Positions 11,375 to 24,053 are shown, counted from the first letter of the stretch. The stretch: DNA of 64,000 nt from Cymodocea nodosa (GCA_036874045.1 CM072340.1:5347001-5411000); one strand, 5' to 3'. Made by a program: numbers and translations. Notes: generated by a model from the sequence alone, not told the origin.

Positions 11375-13463
11375 TGTAGAGTCATAATTTATGCATATTT
11401 TATATAGTTAATTGATGCATTTTATGTGCTTAAAGTCATATACTCTTAAGTGTTTAATGAAGATTTAAGTTATAATGCATTCTAGGCAAATAATGTAGTT
11501 ATGGGCTTAAATGAAGAAAGTAATGCATAAATGAGACTCTATTTGTTATTTAGCATTTCATGTAAACACATTTACATCTTGGTGGCAATACAATTGCATT
11601 TTATTAAGTAGATTAAATTTACTTTAGCACTTAGGATTAATTATTTAAATAAGTACATGGGTATTTCTGGAATTCAATGAAAAATGTGATTTTTGGCCCT
11701 TTTGAAGTATCCATGTTTAGGAATATATCTTATCTTATTTCTTGAGTGTTTTAATATATTTTTTTGAGTTTTATAGGTTGAAGAATAAGAAAAATAAAGC
11801 AAATCAAGATAGGAGGAATCTTGGCCCTTGGATTGAAGATTGAAGGTGGAGATCAAGTTCTACCACTTAGAGCCTCTATAAAAGGAGAGGCAAGGCCAAC
11901 AGCTCCCCCCTCTTAGACGAGCTTTCCCCCAATCTCAATCCTGAAAGTTGTCAGCCCCTCTCCCTCCCTCAAGAACTTGTGGAAGGTGGTGTTCCCCCCC
12001 CCCCCTCTCATGGAGCTCCAAGGTGGAAGACAAGGTTCTGCCAACCTCTTATTCTCCTCTCTTGGTGGTTGCTAGTAGGAGGACGGCTAGGGTATCTTTT
12101 CCAGACCTTGTGGGTGCTGTTTGGAGCACATCTGAAGCCATGCAACTATCTCCCCTCTTTCGTGGATCAATCCTAGTAGAAGAAAGGCAAGGGTTGTGGA
12201 CTTTAGGTGGATGACTACTTGTTTCTTGGTGTTTGGTGGTGTTTGAAGACCTCCCGCTTCTAGAAGAGAACTCGTGTGGTGACATCCACAAATTTCTTGG
12301 CTAGGAGCACATGTCATGCACCATTCTTCTCCAAAATAAGTTTGCACTTCAAGGTAAAAAGGGTTGTATTGGTTTAGCTCTTTAGGTTTTCATTTTCTTA
12401 TTTAAAGTTGTGTTTGTTGTAATTTCAGTAGGGTAGTTGTAGTTTTAGGTTTAGTTGTAATGTTACATTGTAGTTTAATCATAGAACTTTCATTTCAGTA
12501 GTTTATTATGTTTAGTTTGAATGAATGGAAACGAATTTGGTTTGAATCTTGTGCATATGTGAATATTTGTATGCTAACAAAGCTAATTTGTGGATATTGA
12601 TCGTTGGTTTAGAATCTTGTAAATTTGATGATTTGTTTTAGGTCATAACTCACTGATCCAGTGATGTTTTGCTTTAGTTTTTGATTCTATTCTGTAGAGC
12701 TTTGAGTGTACTTTACTCCTTTATAGTTTTTAGAATTTTTCCAATCGATTTGTGTAGGTTTTTCAATTTATTTCGTTGATGTCGCATCTGGCGCATCCTA
12801 GCATTTTTCACCCAATTTTTACTTTTGTGCCGAACTCGAATTCTTTTTATCTACAGCACGAAATCGACCTCTATAAATTTTCTCTATTAGATGAATGAGT
12901 TAAGTTTCGAAGCACAATGATTTTGCAGACTTTCGTGAAGATTTGAAAATCTTATGTCATTTTTAGTAATTGTACGCAATTTAGGGATGTTAGTTGCCAG
13001 TCTGCATGTTTGTAGGAAAAGCATTGCCGACGCTTGACTATTTCAGATCTTTTAATGAAATCAGTGGGGTTGTAAAGTTAATCCAATGAATACTCAGTAT
13101 GATATTTTTACTGTATTTTACCGTTGAGATACTAAAAGGAGGATATGTGTGAACTTGACTGAATTTCAAGATTCTGTGTTGTAGTGATTTAGTGTTTTAT
13201 GAATGAAAATGAGGAATTTATACTCTATTGAGTGAATTTGTGATAAATTGTGAATCACTTCCAATTATTATTATTTTTGGCACTTTAGAAATATTGTGTA
13301 GAAGCCAAATCCTTGTGGATTCGACCCGTACTCACTAGAGTATATTACAATTGCACCATGCGCTTGCAATTATTTTAAAGTGAGTTTTGAGTTTAATGTT
13401 TTATCATTTTGGTCCCTTCGTGAGTTTTAAGATCTTATTTTGGGGACAACAAAAACCTCAACA
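11375..13463 (+). mobile_element. solo LTR G (gypsy-like), TSD TTTTC
   Basis: About 2.1 kb with TGTAGAG at the start and CAACA at the end, flanked by the exact duplication TTTTC at 11370-11374 and 13464-13468. A TATA-like CTATAAAAGG at about 11876 sets plus orientation. Near the 3' end is 'gtggattcgacccgtactca' followed by a 'gcaccatgcgcttgcaatta' stretch, a style common in Athila/Tat LTRs. There is a C10 run near 11996. The G/C-richer segment 11880-12320 holds open frames on both strands, probably incidental to R/U5. It splits ORF-X. Confidence 0.85.
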
Positions 13464-13468
13464 TTTTC

Positions 13469-14525
13469 CTTTTCCTCTTTGTGTTTGCTGCTGCTACTCC
13501 TGCTCCTCCTCAGATTTGGATAATAAATCTACAAAAATGGGCTCTTTATGCCCTACTATAGATATTATGGGTTCAGCTTTAATTTCTACTTAAGCTTCAG
13601 ACACTATCTCTTTTCCTTTTCTTCTTCTAATTAATTGTGTCTGTTCTTCTTCTTTTGATACTAAGTCTACAAAAATGGGCTTTGCAGGCCCTTGAGCCAT
13701 AGGTATTGGCTCTTCCTACTTAACAATCACTAGTCTAGAAGGACCAGCTTCTATTTCTCTTGCAGCCAGTGATCTAGCTGCTTCTTGATGTTGTTCTACT
13801 TTAATTTTATATTGGGCTTTTAACTTTTCTTTGGCCATTTTCTTGCAAAGTGCATCATATAGTAAATGTGTCTTTGCCACAACCATATCTTCAGAATTTC
13901 CTTGGCTCTTGGCAACTTTAACAAGCTCTGCAAATTCTCTCCATTCCTCTAGTGTTGATGGCCCCAAAAATGCTGCTCTTTCTAATGGCCTTGGCGGTGG
14001 AATAGATGATCCTGGCTGCTGTTCCTCAGTAATAGGTCTTTCAACAGCCAACTCTTCAATTGCAAGTTCTTCAGTTGCTTTCCTTTGTTGCTCCCTGATT
14101 TCCCACCAGGCATGTCCAGTAATATGTCTCACAAACCATAGTCGTGACTTACGCCAAATAACTTTAGGGCAACCTCATTATTCGGTCTAATTTTTCTTTC
14201 TCTATTTACAACTACTTCTGTTGCTACTTTAATCCTCGTTTCTACTATTTGAGGTATTCGAATATCTAAATCTACTAAAACTTTTCTCTAGTAGAAGATA
14301 TTAGATTCTACCTTTTCTAATTCTTTCTCCCATGTTGTGTTTCTGATCTTTTGTCGTGTATGACATTTCTCTGATTCTCTAAGAAATCTTATAGTATCAA
14401 TTGCTTCCCAGAATTCTAGCGTCATCTTGTCTTCATGGTATGACGGAATGAAACGGAATGGTTTTGATCTCTCCTATTCTAAGTTGTAAATGATTGCTAC
14501 GGATAATGCCCCTAAATCCTAAGTT
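13469..14525 (-). pseudogene. ORF-X N-terminal and central part
   Basis: Minus-strand frame from about 14525: ALSVAIIYNLE, stop, ERSKPFRFIPSYHEDK, FWEAIDTIRFLRESEK, then a stop near 14288, IRIPQIVETRIKVATEVV, a stop near 14130, and an open stretch 14132-13716 (HAWWEIREQQRKATEELA, Pro-rich turn, STLEEWREFAELVKVAKSQG, coiled coil). The N-terminus differs from C-family ORF3, but the distal half is homologous. It lies 600 bp downstream of the gypsy pol on the same strand, the position of the env-like ORF in Athila elements. No signal peptide or membrane segment was seen. Confidence 0.6.
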
Positions 14526-15130
14526 TTAGTATAAATAAACCCTAAGTTTTTGGCGAGTAATCGAGTCATTTTCCCTCATAAACTCTCGCTATCTCACTCA
14601 CTTCTCCGTAGAGTTAGGGTTAACTCCATGAACTAAGTCTGTGGACTTAACTACACCACTTCGTTGAGTTACAATTAACTCAACAGAGTAAGTTCGTTGA
14701 ATTAAGTGTACCTCAATGGACTTCCCGTAAAGTTATAACTAATAAAAATACTTATAATAATAATTTTAATTTGGTCTAGATTGAAGAATTTTCGGTCTGA
14801 CCAATTCTTAATTTTTCAACATTTTAAAATTTCGGTCAAACTATTATATTCCCTCGGTTGAACCGAAATTAAATACTTTTTTTTTCCCTACTAGTTGAAT
14901 CGATACCAAGCTTCGGTAAAATTGACATTTTTTACTTAATATAATATATATACTTGTATTTTTATATTTCGGTCAAACCGATGGATCCTTTCAGTGTGAC
15001 CGTAACAGTTTTTTTCTTTTAATATATATTTCAGGAAAATCGATAATTTCTTTCACTTGAACCGTTACTATATCTAAAATAAGTTTTTTTTTTCCTTTTT
15101 TTTTTACAAAACAACACATATAGCTATTTC
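14526..15130 (-). promoter_or_regulatory. intergenic spacer with palindromic motifs between gypsy pol and ORF-X
   Basis: No open frame. About 14790-15070 repeats a TTCGGTCAAACCGA-like motif five or six times in either orientation, including the palindrome CGGTTGAACCG at 14855-14865. At 14663-14684 a perfect hairpin has arms GTTGAGTTA and TAACTCAAC around CAAT. A/T tracts lie near 15090-15110. It looks like LTR U3 sequence and could drive ORF-X, but no start site can be fixed. Confidence 0.5.
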
Positions 15131-17587
15131 TTACTTAGTAAAGCTCGAGTAGTCCTCTACTCTTACTTCTTCTATAATTCCAAAGGAACTTTTTGGAATT
15201 TTCAGAATAGGTCTAAGTCTTTGTCCATTTATTTTAAATATATTTTGATTTTTAGGATTTTCAATTTCAATATTTCTATAGGAATAAATATTTCAAATTA
15301 TGTAAGATCTTGCTCATCTAGATCTCAATTTTCCTAGATGGTTATGAAATCTAGTCATGTAAAGATATACTTCTTGTCCTATTTCAAAAGTTTTTGGAAT
15401 AATTTTCTTGTCATGCTAGAACTTTATTTTCTCTTTTTCTTTTACAGTTTTTGAATAAGCTTCATTCCTAAATTCTTCTAATTCAATCAATTGTATTTTT
15501 CTATTTTCAATAGCTTGATTTAAATTAGTGTTCAAAGTTTTTAATGCCCAATAAGCTTTATGTTCAATTTCAGCTAGTAAATGATAAGTTTTTCCATATA
15601 CTAGTCTACAAGGTGAAGTACCTAAGCTTGTCTGATAAGCAATTCTATAAGCCCAAAGTGCATCTATTAATCTATTAGCCCAATCTTTTCTAGTAAGATT
15701 TACTACTTTTTCTAAGATTAACTTAATTTGATTGTTTACACTTTCTACTTGTCCACTTGTTTGAAGATGATATGATGTTGCAATTTTGTAATTGACTCCA
15801 TATTTCTTCATTAAGGCTTCAAAACTTCTATTACATAAATGAGTTTCTCTATTACTAATAATAGCTTTAGGTATTCCAAATCTAGCAATTATATTAGTTC
15901 TTATAAAATGTATTACCACTTTGTTGTCATTAGTTTTTGTAGGAATAGCTTCTATCCATTTAGATACATAATCCACCCCTAACAATATATAATTAAATTG
16001 ATTAGACATAGGAAATGGACCCATAAAATCTATTCCCCACACATCAAAGATTTCAACTTCAACAATAGGGTTCAGAGGCATCATATTCCTCTTTGATATC
16101 CTTCCTATTTGTTGACATCTTAAACAACTTAAGTAGTATTAATGAGCATCTTCGAATAGTGTTGGCTAATAAAATCCACATTGTAGAATTTTGGCAGCAG
16201 TTTTCCCTGAACCAAAATATTCTTCATATGCTTGGTCATGGTAGAAAGACAATATGCTCTGATATTCAGTTTCTAGAACATACCTCCTTAAAATCAGATC
16301 AGGACATTTCTTAAATAAGTATGAGTCTTCCCAGTAGTAATATTTTACTCTTGAAAAGAACAATTTCTTATCCTGTCTATTCCAATCTTTAGGTTTTAAA
16401 CCAGTAACTAAGTAATTAACTATGTTTGCATACCAAGGCATTGTTTTTATGGTCATTAATTGTTCATCAAGAAAATTATCCTTAATTTCCATGTTTGATT
16501 TTTCTATTTGTAATCTTGATAAATGGTCTGCTACTACATTCTCACAACCTTTTTTATCTTGAATTTCTAGATCAAATTCTTGCAATAATAGTATCCACTA
16601 GATCAATCTAGGTTTAGTCTCTTTCTTTGCTATTAGGTGTTTTAAAGTTGAATGATCCATATATACTATCACTTTAGCTCCAATAAGATATGATCTAAAC
16701 TTTTCTAAAGCAAACACAACAACTAATAGTTCTTTTTCAATAGTTGTATAATTAACTTGAGCATCATTTAAAGTTTTGCTTGCATAATGAATCACTCTAG
16801 GAGATTTTTCTATCTTTTGTCTCAACACTACTCCTATAGCAAAATTAGATGCATCACACATTAATTCAAATGGATGGCTCCAATTAGGTGCTTGTATTAT
16901 AGGAGTTGAAATTAAGCTAGTTTTAAGCTTGAAAAATGCTTTTTTGCAATTTTTATCAAAGTTAAATGGGACATCTTTTAATAGATTAGTCAAAGGTTTA
17001 ACTATTTTGATAAAATCTTTAATAAATCTTCTATAAAATCCAACATGTCCTAGAAATGATCTAATATTTTTTACTGATTTAGGTTCTGGTAGATTAGAAA
17101 TTACTTCTATTTAAGCTTTATCTACTTCCATCCCTTTCTTTGAAACAACATGTCCCAAGATTATTTCTTGTTTAACCATGAAGTGACATTTTTCCCAATT
17201 TAGAACTAGATTTTTTTCCACACAGCATTTTAATACTTGGTTTAAATATGGTTTTTTTAGTTTCGTATATGATATCAATTTTAGGTTCTGAATATTCTTC
17301 CCTATAATTTAATTGGTTGACTTCTTGTTGCTGATACATGTATTGTTCCAATTTGTCCATGTTTTGCTTTAAACTACATTCTAGTCTGTCATACCTATCC
17401 CAAACTTCCTTGTCTCTCAACATATTACACATTCTAAACTGACCATTAGTTGGGTAAACTCTAGGATTCTCATACTCAGCTCTATTATATTGAATATAAT
17501 TCATTTGTTGTTCATGTGATCTAACCATCTGTAATCGTCTTAGTTTCAAGCAATCAGAGATGTCATGACCTTCCAAAATGCAAAATT
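15131..17587 (-). pseudogene. pol: Ty3/gypsy (Athila/Tat-like) gag end plus internally deleted pol
   Basis: Gag tail at 17587-17172, starting inside the zinc knuckle. It then joins directly to the RT thumb ([28 protein letters not shown], about 17140-16990), so protease and the RT active site are deleted. RNase H at 16993-16600 includes [13 protein letters not shown]. The integrase finger is around 16190-16090. The integrase core at 16084-15416 has VWGIDFMGPF with Asp 1, SNRETH where the second Asp is Asn, and GQVESVNNQ with Glu. After a frameshift near 15416 the tail continues (KIIPKTFEIGQEVYLY, GKLRSR, then FKINGQRLRPILK) to TAA at 15131. The EVEIFDVWGIDF and NGQRL motifs point to the Athila/Tat clade. 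Confidence 0.85.
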
Positions 17588-19082
17588 TGTTAGGACCTTA
17601 AGGCTTACTAGAGGGGGGGTGAATGGTAAAAATTCGTTTCTTAACCTTTTAGAAATAGTATAATGTAAAGTGATAGCAAGCATAAAATAAAAGAAATCAC
17701 ACAGAGATTTTTAGGTGGTTCACCACTAACGGCTAGTCCACCCCTAAGGGATACTTGGGCTCACTAAACTCTTGCAAACCTACAATCACTTGCTTTAAGG
17801 TTTAAGCAAGAACCAACTAACCATTCACTTGAGCTTCCTTGTCGAAGCTTCAATCAATCCTTTCTTTGAAGTTTTAATCCATGTACTTCAGTAAACACTA
17901 TCTTATGAACAGCGGAGTTGAATGCGTGATGAGCTTCTGAAATTTGGTCTGTGAGTGTTGAAGATGATTTGATCTCTAAAGCTTTTCTTCTGTTGAGCTT
18001 GGTGTAAGTATATGTATGAGCAAAACGCTACTTAAATCCGTTGTCTATATCTTGTATATATACCTGACATGTGTAACGATCATATTCTCTTCCAATGGAT
18101 GTATTCTACTGTACTTGATTAGACTCTAGTACCAAATACGGTAAGTTACCGTTTAGAAAGTTATTTCAAGATGTCTTACCGATTTTCCTAACCTTTCTGA
18201 TAGTTAGCTGTGTAACTCTCCGAAGAATATCAGTAACTCACCGAAAGATCACTTAAACTTTCTGCCAGGTAGGATTCTAGAATATTTATTGCGAGCTGAC
18301 ATTCAATCAGATGCTTATAATTGTAACTTATCGAATAGTTATATAATTGTCGGATAGTTGGCTATAGTAACCCTCTGTTAACTTTTCGATTGCTTCAATT
18401 TAGCACGTGCATAAAAGGCTGATTTAAGTTTCGGATGGTTATCCCTGTAACTCACCGAAAAGCTTCAAGATTTCGAATAATTATCTTTCTAACTCTTTGA
18501 AAACATATTTGAGCTTCTTTCTGGAATTTTGCTCGTGGGAAATTCAATGACTTAGGTTTCGGATAGTTAAACTATAACTTACCGAAACTCTCTTTGAGAT
18601 TTCGAATAGTTATCTAACTCTCCGATTTTTCCTTCAAGCTTTTGACTACTGACTTCTCTATTCTACACATGCGTAATAGGATGACTTAAGTTCCAGAAAG
18701 TTATACCTGTAACTTACCGAAAAACTCGAATAGTTATCTAACTCTCCGACAAGTCCTTTAAGCTTTCGTTCTGTATTTCTACACGTGATTTATTGAATGA
18801 CTTAACGTTCGGATAGTTATACTTGTAACTCTCTGAAAAGTCCTTTAAGCTTCCGGATAGTTAACTCCTTAACTATCCGATCATTCAATCCTCCTTATCT
18901 TGAGAAATGCAATTCTTAACTGTCCGATTTTCTGCAGCAGTATATTCTGAGATTTACTGCAACCTGTTTGCTACTTTGAATTGTCTATCTTCTGATCTTT
19001 TTGGTGTACAGACTAATCCTGATAAATACAATTCAAAACCTTACATTGATTTTTGCATTATCAAAATCTAGAGGTCCTTTCA
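17588..19082 (-). repeat. 3' LTR of A2
   Basis: Plus-strand ends TGTTAGGACC and GGTCCTTTCA, about 1.5 kb. 18130-18960 is an array of roughly 60-80 bp units, each with a TTCGGATAGTTA-like half and, after about 6 bp, a TAACTCTCCGAA-like half, often followed by CTTTAAGCTT and CACGTG-like boxes. This is the U3, since the element reads on minus. Confidence 0.92.
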
Positions 19083-19083
19083 A

Positions 19084-19268
19084 TCTCCCCCTTTTTGATA
19101 ATGGCAAAAACCTTACAATGTATTACATGTATTTCTCTCCCTATATATCTATACAGAAAAACACACGAAGAATACAAAATAATGTAAATTTAAAGACTCC
19201 CCTTGAATTTCTCCCCCTACTTTACTGCAGTTTTGCTGACCAAAATATGATATTTCTCCCCCTTTTTT
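19084..19268 (-). other. triple polypurine tract and 3' untranslated region of A2
   Basis: On the minus strand, A5G5 tracts at 19084-19096 (touching the LTR), 19209-19218 and 19254-19268. Multiple PPTs upstream of the 3' LTR are a reported feature of Sireviruses. 19269-19411 has no feature. Confidence 0.75.
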
Positions 19269-19411
19269 GCCAATTGTCAAAAAGAAGTGAGAAGACAGAT
19301 ACTGAGTTGGTGGAGCAATTATAGTTGAGTATCAAAACGTCTAAGTTGCTGCAAAACAGAGATGTTAGTAGAACAAGCTCTTAGTTGTGAGCTTGGAGAG
19401 TAGATATGAAA

Positions 19412-22400
19412 TTATAAATCATATAAAGAACAAATCCCTAAATTTCGTCTAATATGTTTAAATGCAACTTCAGATAATGGTTTGGTGAAGATATCTGCAT
19501 GTTGTTCTTTAGTAGAGACATATTCTAAGGAAATATGACCTTTTTCAACATGGTCTCTTAAAAAGTGGTGCCTAATCTCGATATGTTTTGCTCTAGAGTG
19601 TAGAACTGTATTTTTGGAGAGATTGATGGCACTGCTACTATCATAGTAAATAATGGTATTCTGAAAATTTAGCTTATAATTTGCCAAAGTTTGTTTCATC
19701 CATAAGATCTGTGCACAACATAGGCCTGCTGCCATATATTCAACTTCAGTGGTGGATAGAGCTATAGAGTTTTGTTTCCTACTGAACCAAGAAACAAGTG
19801 AATGACCAAGCAACTGACAAGTCCCACTAGTGCTTTTTCGATCTGATTTGCATCCTGCATAATCTGCATCCTGCTAAAATCAATTGATTCTGTGAGGAAT
19901 AAAATAAGCCAAACTCCTTGGTACCCTGTAGATATTTAAATATACATTTAACTGATTTTAAGTGTGATGCTCTTGGAGAGGCTTGATATCTTGCACAAGT
20001 ACAAACACTAAACATTATATCTAGTCTACTGGCTGTTAGATACAGAAGTGATCCAATCATACCTCTGTATTTCTTTTGATCTACTAGAATGCCAGAAATG
20101 TCTTTATCAAGTTTTTCATTTGAGTTCATTGGAGTACCTACTGCTTTGGATTTATCCATACCAAATTTCAAGAGAATCTCTTTGCAAAATTTTTCTTGAT
20201 TCAGGAAAATGCCATGCTTAAGTTGATGAATTTGCAATCCTAGAAAGAATTTTAATTCTCCCATAAGACTTATCTCAAATTCATTCTTCATTAAGATTTG
20301 AAAATCATGACATAGATTCTCATGTGTGGCACCAAAAATGATATCATCCACGTAGATTTGAATAATTAACATATGAGAACCTTCAGATTTGATGAATAAG
20401 GTGTTGTCTGTAGTTCCGATGTTAAACTGATTCTCAAGAAGGAAACTCTTCAGTTTATCATACCATGCATGTGGTGCTTGCTTCAAACCATAGAGAGCTT
20501 TATTCAGTTTGTATACATGGTTTGGATTTTCTTCATCTTCAAAACCTAGTGGCTGTTCTACATATACTTCTTCTTGTAGAATGCCATTAAGAAATGCACT
20601 TTTAACATCCATATGATAAAGCTTGATTTTCATACTACTTGCAAAGGCAAGTAACATTCTAATTGCTTCAAGTCTTGCAACAGGTGCAAAAGTTTCTTCA
20701 TAGTCGATTCCTTCCTATTGGTTGTATCCCTGAGCAACAAGTCTAGCTTTATTTCTGATAATACTACCATTATTGTCAAGTTTGTTCTTAAACACCCATT
20801 TAGTACCAATAATTGATTTTTCGATAGGCCTTTCAATCAAGTTCCAAACTTCATTTTTCTTGAACTGATTTAGTTCCTCTTGCATGGTCATGATCTAGTA
20901 TTCATCATTGCAAGCATCTTCAACTGTTGAAGGTTCAAGTTCAGACACAAAAGCACAATAATTACAAATATTTTGAATTTTGCTTCTTGTTTGAACACCT
21001 TGATTTATATTCCCAATAATTTGCCCAATGGGATGTTCAGACTTTGTCTTCCATGCTTTTTCTATCTCAGTAGGTGTAAGCAGTGTTGAACTATCCTTTT
21101 TCTAAGGAATTTTCTGATTTATTACTTCACTTTCACTTTCACTATCTATTGTTAGCTTCTTCAATTTTCCTACCATGTCTTCATCAAAGAATACGTTTAT
21201 TGACTCTTCTACTCTTCTTTCATGTTCAAAATAGACCTTGTAGGCCTTGCTTCTTGAAGAGTATCCAACAACTAGAGCAAGATCAGATTTTGCATCAAAT
21301 TTGTCCTTTTGATCCTTTGTATTAAGTACAAAACATCTTGATCCAAAGACTTTAAAATATCCAACATTTGGTATTTTACCATACCATAGTTCAAAAGGTG
21401 TCTTATGTAGGATAGGTCTAAGGTGAGTTCTGTTTATAGAATAACATGCAGTATTTACAGCTTCAGCCCATAGAGACTTTGGTAGATCAGATGCATTAAG
21501 AATTGTCCTTGCCATTTTTTGTACTGATCTATTCTTCCTCTCTACAACTCCATTCTAAGTAGGAGTTCTTGGACATGAGAATTCATGCAGTATGCCAAAA
21601 GAATTGCATAAATCTTCAAATTGTGAATTTTCAAATTCACCTCCATGATCACTTCTGATCTTCTTCACAGTTGAATCTTTTTCATTTTGAATTCTAATAC
21701 AGAGATGTTTGAATTCATCACAAGCTTCATTCTTGTGTGTTAAGAAAATAACCCAAGTGAATCTTGTATAATCATCAACTACCACTAAGGTATATTTTCT
21801 TCCTCCTAAACTAGCTATCTATGTAGGACCAAACAGGTCCATATGCAATAGATCTAATGGTTGACGTGTGGCAATGTCTTCAATACTCTTGTGTGCTGAT
21901 TTCTTTTGTTTTCCAATTGTACAGTCACTACACAATTTATCTCTCTTGAATTTGAGCTTAGGCACACCTCTAACAAGATCATGTTTGGTCAATCTTCTTC
22001 TAAGTCTCATGTTTGCATGATTTAATCTTTTATGCCATAACCATTCATCTTCATTAGAAGCAACTAAACATGCATCACTAGATAAAATATCACATGGAAA
22101 TACCAAAGTATAAATTGAATTATTTCTATATCCAGTAAATTCGATTTCATGTGCATTAGGTTGTAATATAAAGCATTTTTCTACAATAAAAAGTATATTG
22201 TAACCTTTGTCACATAATTGACCTACACTTAGCATATTCTATTTTAAATCATTTACATGTAAGACATTTTCTATTTTTCCATTTTCAGATGCAACATTTC
22301 CTATGGCAGTAATTCTACATTTTTCATTGTTACCAAACTTAACAGATCTTGAATTTATTGATTTAACAAATTCTAGAAGTCTTTTCTTACCTGTCATATG

Positions 22401-22467
22401 CTTTGAGCAACCACTGTCAATGATCCACTTAGACGTTTGAGCTTTCTTGTCCATGCAGTCCTGCAAG
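19412..22467 (-). pseudogene. pol: pol of A2: protease, integrase, RT, RNase H
   Basis: Frame +1 relative to gag, starting near the gag stop. Protease IIDSGCSKHMTG has an intact DSG. The pre-integrase finger holds WHKRLNHANM and CSDCTIGKQ. The integrase core has DLFGPT, KIRSDHGGEFEN and ERKNR. RT at 20836-19860 has [22 protein letters not shown] and YVDD at 20354-20343. RNase H at 19813-19412 has STTEVEYMA, YYDSSSAINL, SRAKHIEIRHHFLRD and ADIFTKPL. Apart from a frameshift near the RT/RNase H join (about 19860), a local shift near 20700, and scattered stops (near 21550 and 21800), the frame persists. All catalytic motifs are present, making this the best-preserved pol in the window. Confidence 0.92.
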
Positions 22468-24015
22468 TCATGTTGAAATTAAGACTTTTGGTACCCATAT
22501 CTTCTTGGGTCCATCACTGTTAGTCCTCTGTATACTAAACATATTGCCTTTTGATAGCCATATAGATGTAGATCTCTTCTTAATGACAAACACAGTTATG
22601 CCATCTTTATAAGATCTAATTTTTCCCCCACAGTAAGAAGTTTCTTATGGTACAGCATACCCTAGGCCAAATTTGCTTCTTCCTATTCTTTGAGATCCTA
22701 TTATTTTATTTAAGCTATTTTCACTTTTAGTAAATGTACATACAGTTTTCTTCAAATCAGTAACTTCAGATAACAAATTTTTATTTTCTTTTTTCAAATC
22801 AAAATTTTTACAACTATAGCTATCCATTTTAGTTTTTAATTCCCTATTATCAACTAAGGCTTTTTCTAGTTCAGCAAAAACATCTTCTAGATAGGAATTT
22901 AAACTCTTTAATTCTTTCTTGTACTTCTTACATTTTATATATAAGTTATCTACTGTACAGAGAAGACTATCTATATCTACATCATCATTTTCTTTTTCTG
23001 AGCAATAGGGAGATGTAGAGCATACCTCTTGTGCAGCAAAGCACACGTTTGCAGATGCCTCCTCATCTGAGTCTAATGAGCTACTAGATGAACTGCTGTC
23101 ATCCCAAGTGGCTTTCAATGCCATTTTCTTCTTATTCTTCCTTTTCCATTTTTATTTGTCCTCCTCCTGTTGAAAAGGACAATAAAGTTGAATGTGTCTC
23201 AGTTTCTTGCACTTATAGCATGTAGGGACTTTTGATTTTGAGGAGTTGGCTTTGCCTCCTTGTCTCATCATCCTTCTGAAGTTCCTGGCCAGTACTAACA
23301 CTTCATCCTCATCCGAGCTTAGTTGATCTTCTATTGAGGGAAAAACTAGTTCTTTCTTTTTCTCTGCTTTTCTTTCAGTGACTCCATCTTCTTTCCATTC
23401 CTTCATTTGGACTTCATAGGCTAGAAGGTTTCCCAACAGATCTTCAACTGAATAGTTATTCAAATCCTTTGAATCCTGTATGGAAGTAGACTTCTGCTTC
23501 CATTCAACTGTCAGGCTCCTTAGGATCTTTTGTACCTATTCACGATTAGAAAAACTCCTCCCAAGGTGTCTTAGTTCATTCACAATTTCTATGAATCTAG
23601 AAAACATTTCAGTGATACTTTCTTTTTCAAGCATTTTTAATAATTCATATTTTCTTAACAAAATACTGATTTTAGTATCTTTAACTTGGCTGGTTCCTTC
23701 ATATGTAATTTGAAGGATCTTCCAAGCTTCATGGGAGAATTTACAAGCAGATATTTTATTATACTGTTCACCAGTTAGTGCACAGTAAATGGAATTAAGC
23801 CCACGAGCATCCATCTGGATGATTCTTTCATCCTCCTGAGTCTAGTCACTTTCATGACTGATTGGAGTTGGTGTACCATGTACAACCATTCTCCAAAGTT
23901 TCACATCTGTACTCTTGACAAAGCACTCCATCCTATTTTTCCAGTAGCTATAATTGCTACCATCAAAGAGGGGAGGTCGATGGATATTCTGACCCTCTAT
24001 AGTGTGGAAAGCCAT
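22468..24015 (-). pseudogene. gag: gag of A2
   Basis: Start ATG at 24015, stop TGA at 22470-22468: one 516-codon frame with no frameshift. Motifs: GQNIHRPPLFDG, the UBN2-type domain (CALTGEQYNKISACK, EGTSQVKDTKI, ITEMFSRF), zinc knuckle CYKCKKLRHIQLYC with all four ligands, Ser-rich DDSSSSSSS, and a coiled coil ending at WVPKVLIST. In-frame stops lie near 23843 (Trp codon in A1), TAG at 23538-23536, a stop near 23155 after EEDK, and one near 22648. The 23538 stop sits at the same codon as in A1 and A3. Confidence 0.9.
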
Positions 24016-24053
24016 GATCTCAGATGGTTAAATCTATTAATGAAATCAACCTT

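Noticed and set aside
11948..12347. Overlapping open frames on both strands in solo LTR G
   Set aside because: They fall in a G/C-richer LTR segment just after a TATA box, overlap each other in several frames, and have no known motif.
13441..13463. Primer binding site after LTR G (GGGGACAAC)
   Set aside because: The exact TTTTC duplication places the LTR end at 13463, so these bases are inside the LTR.
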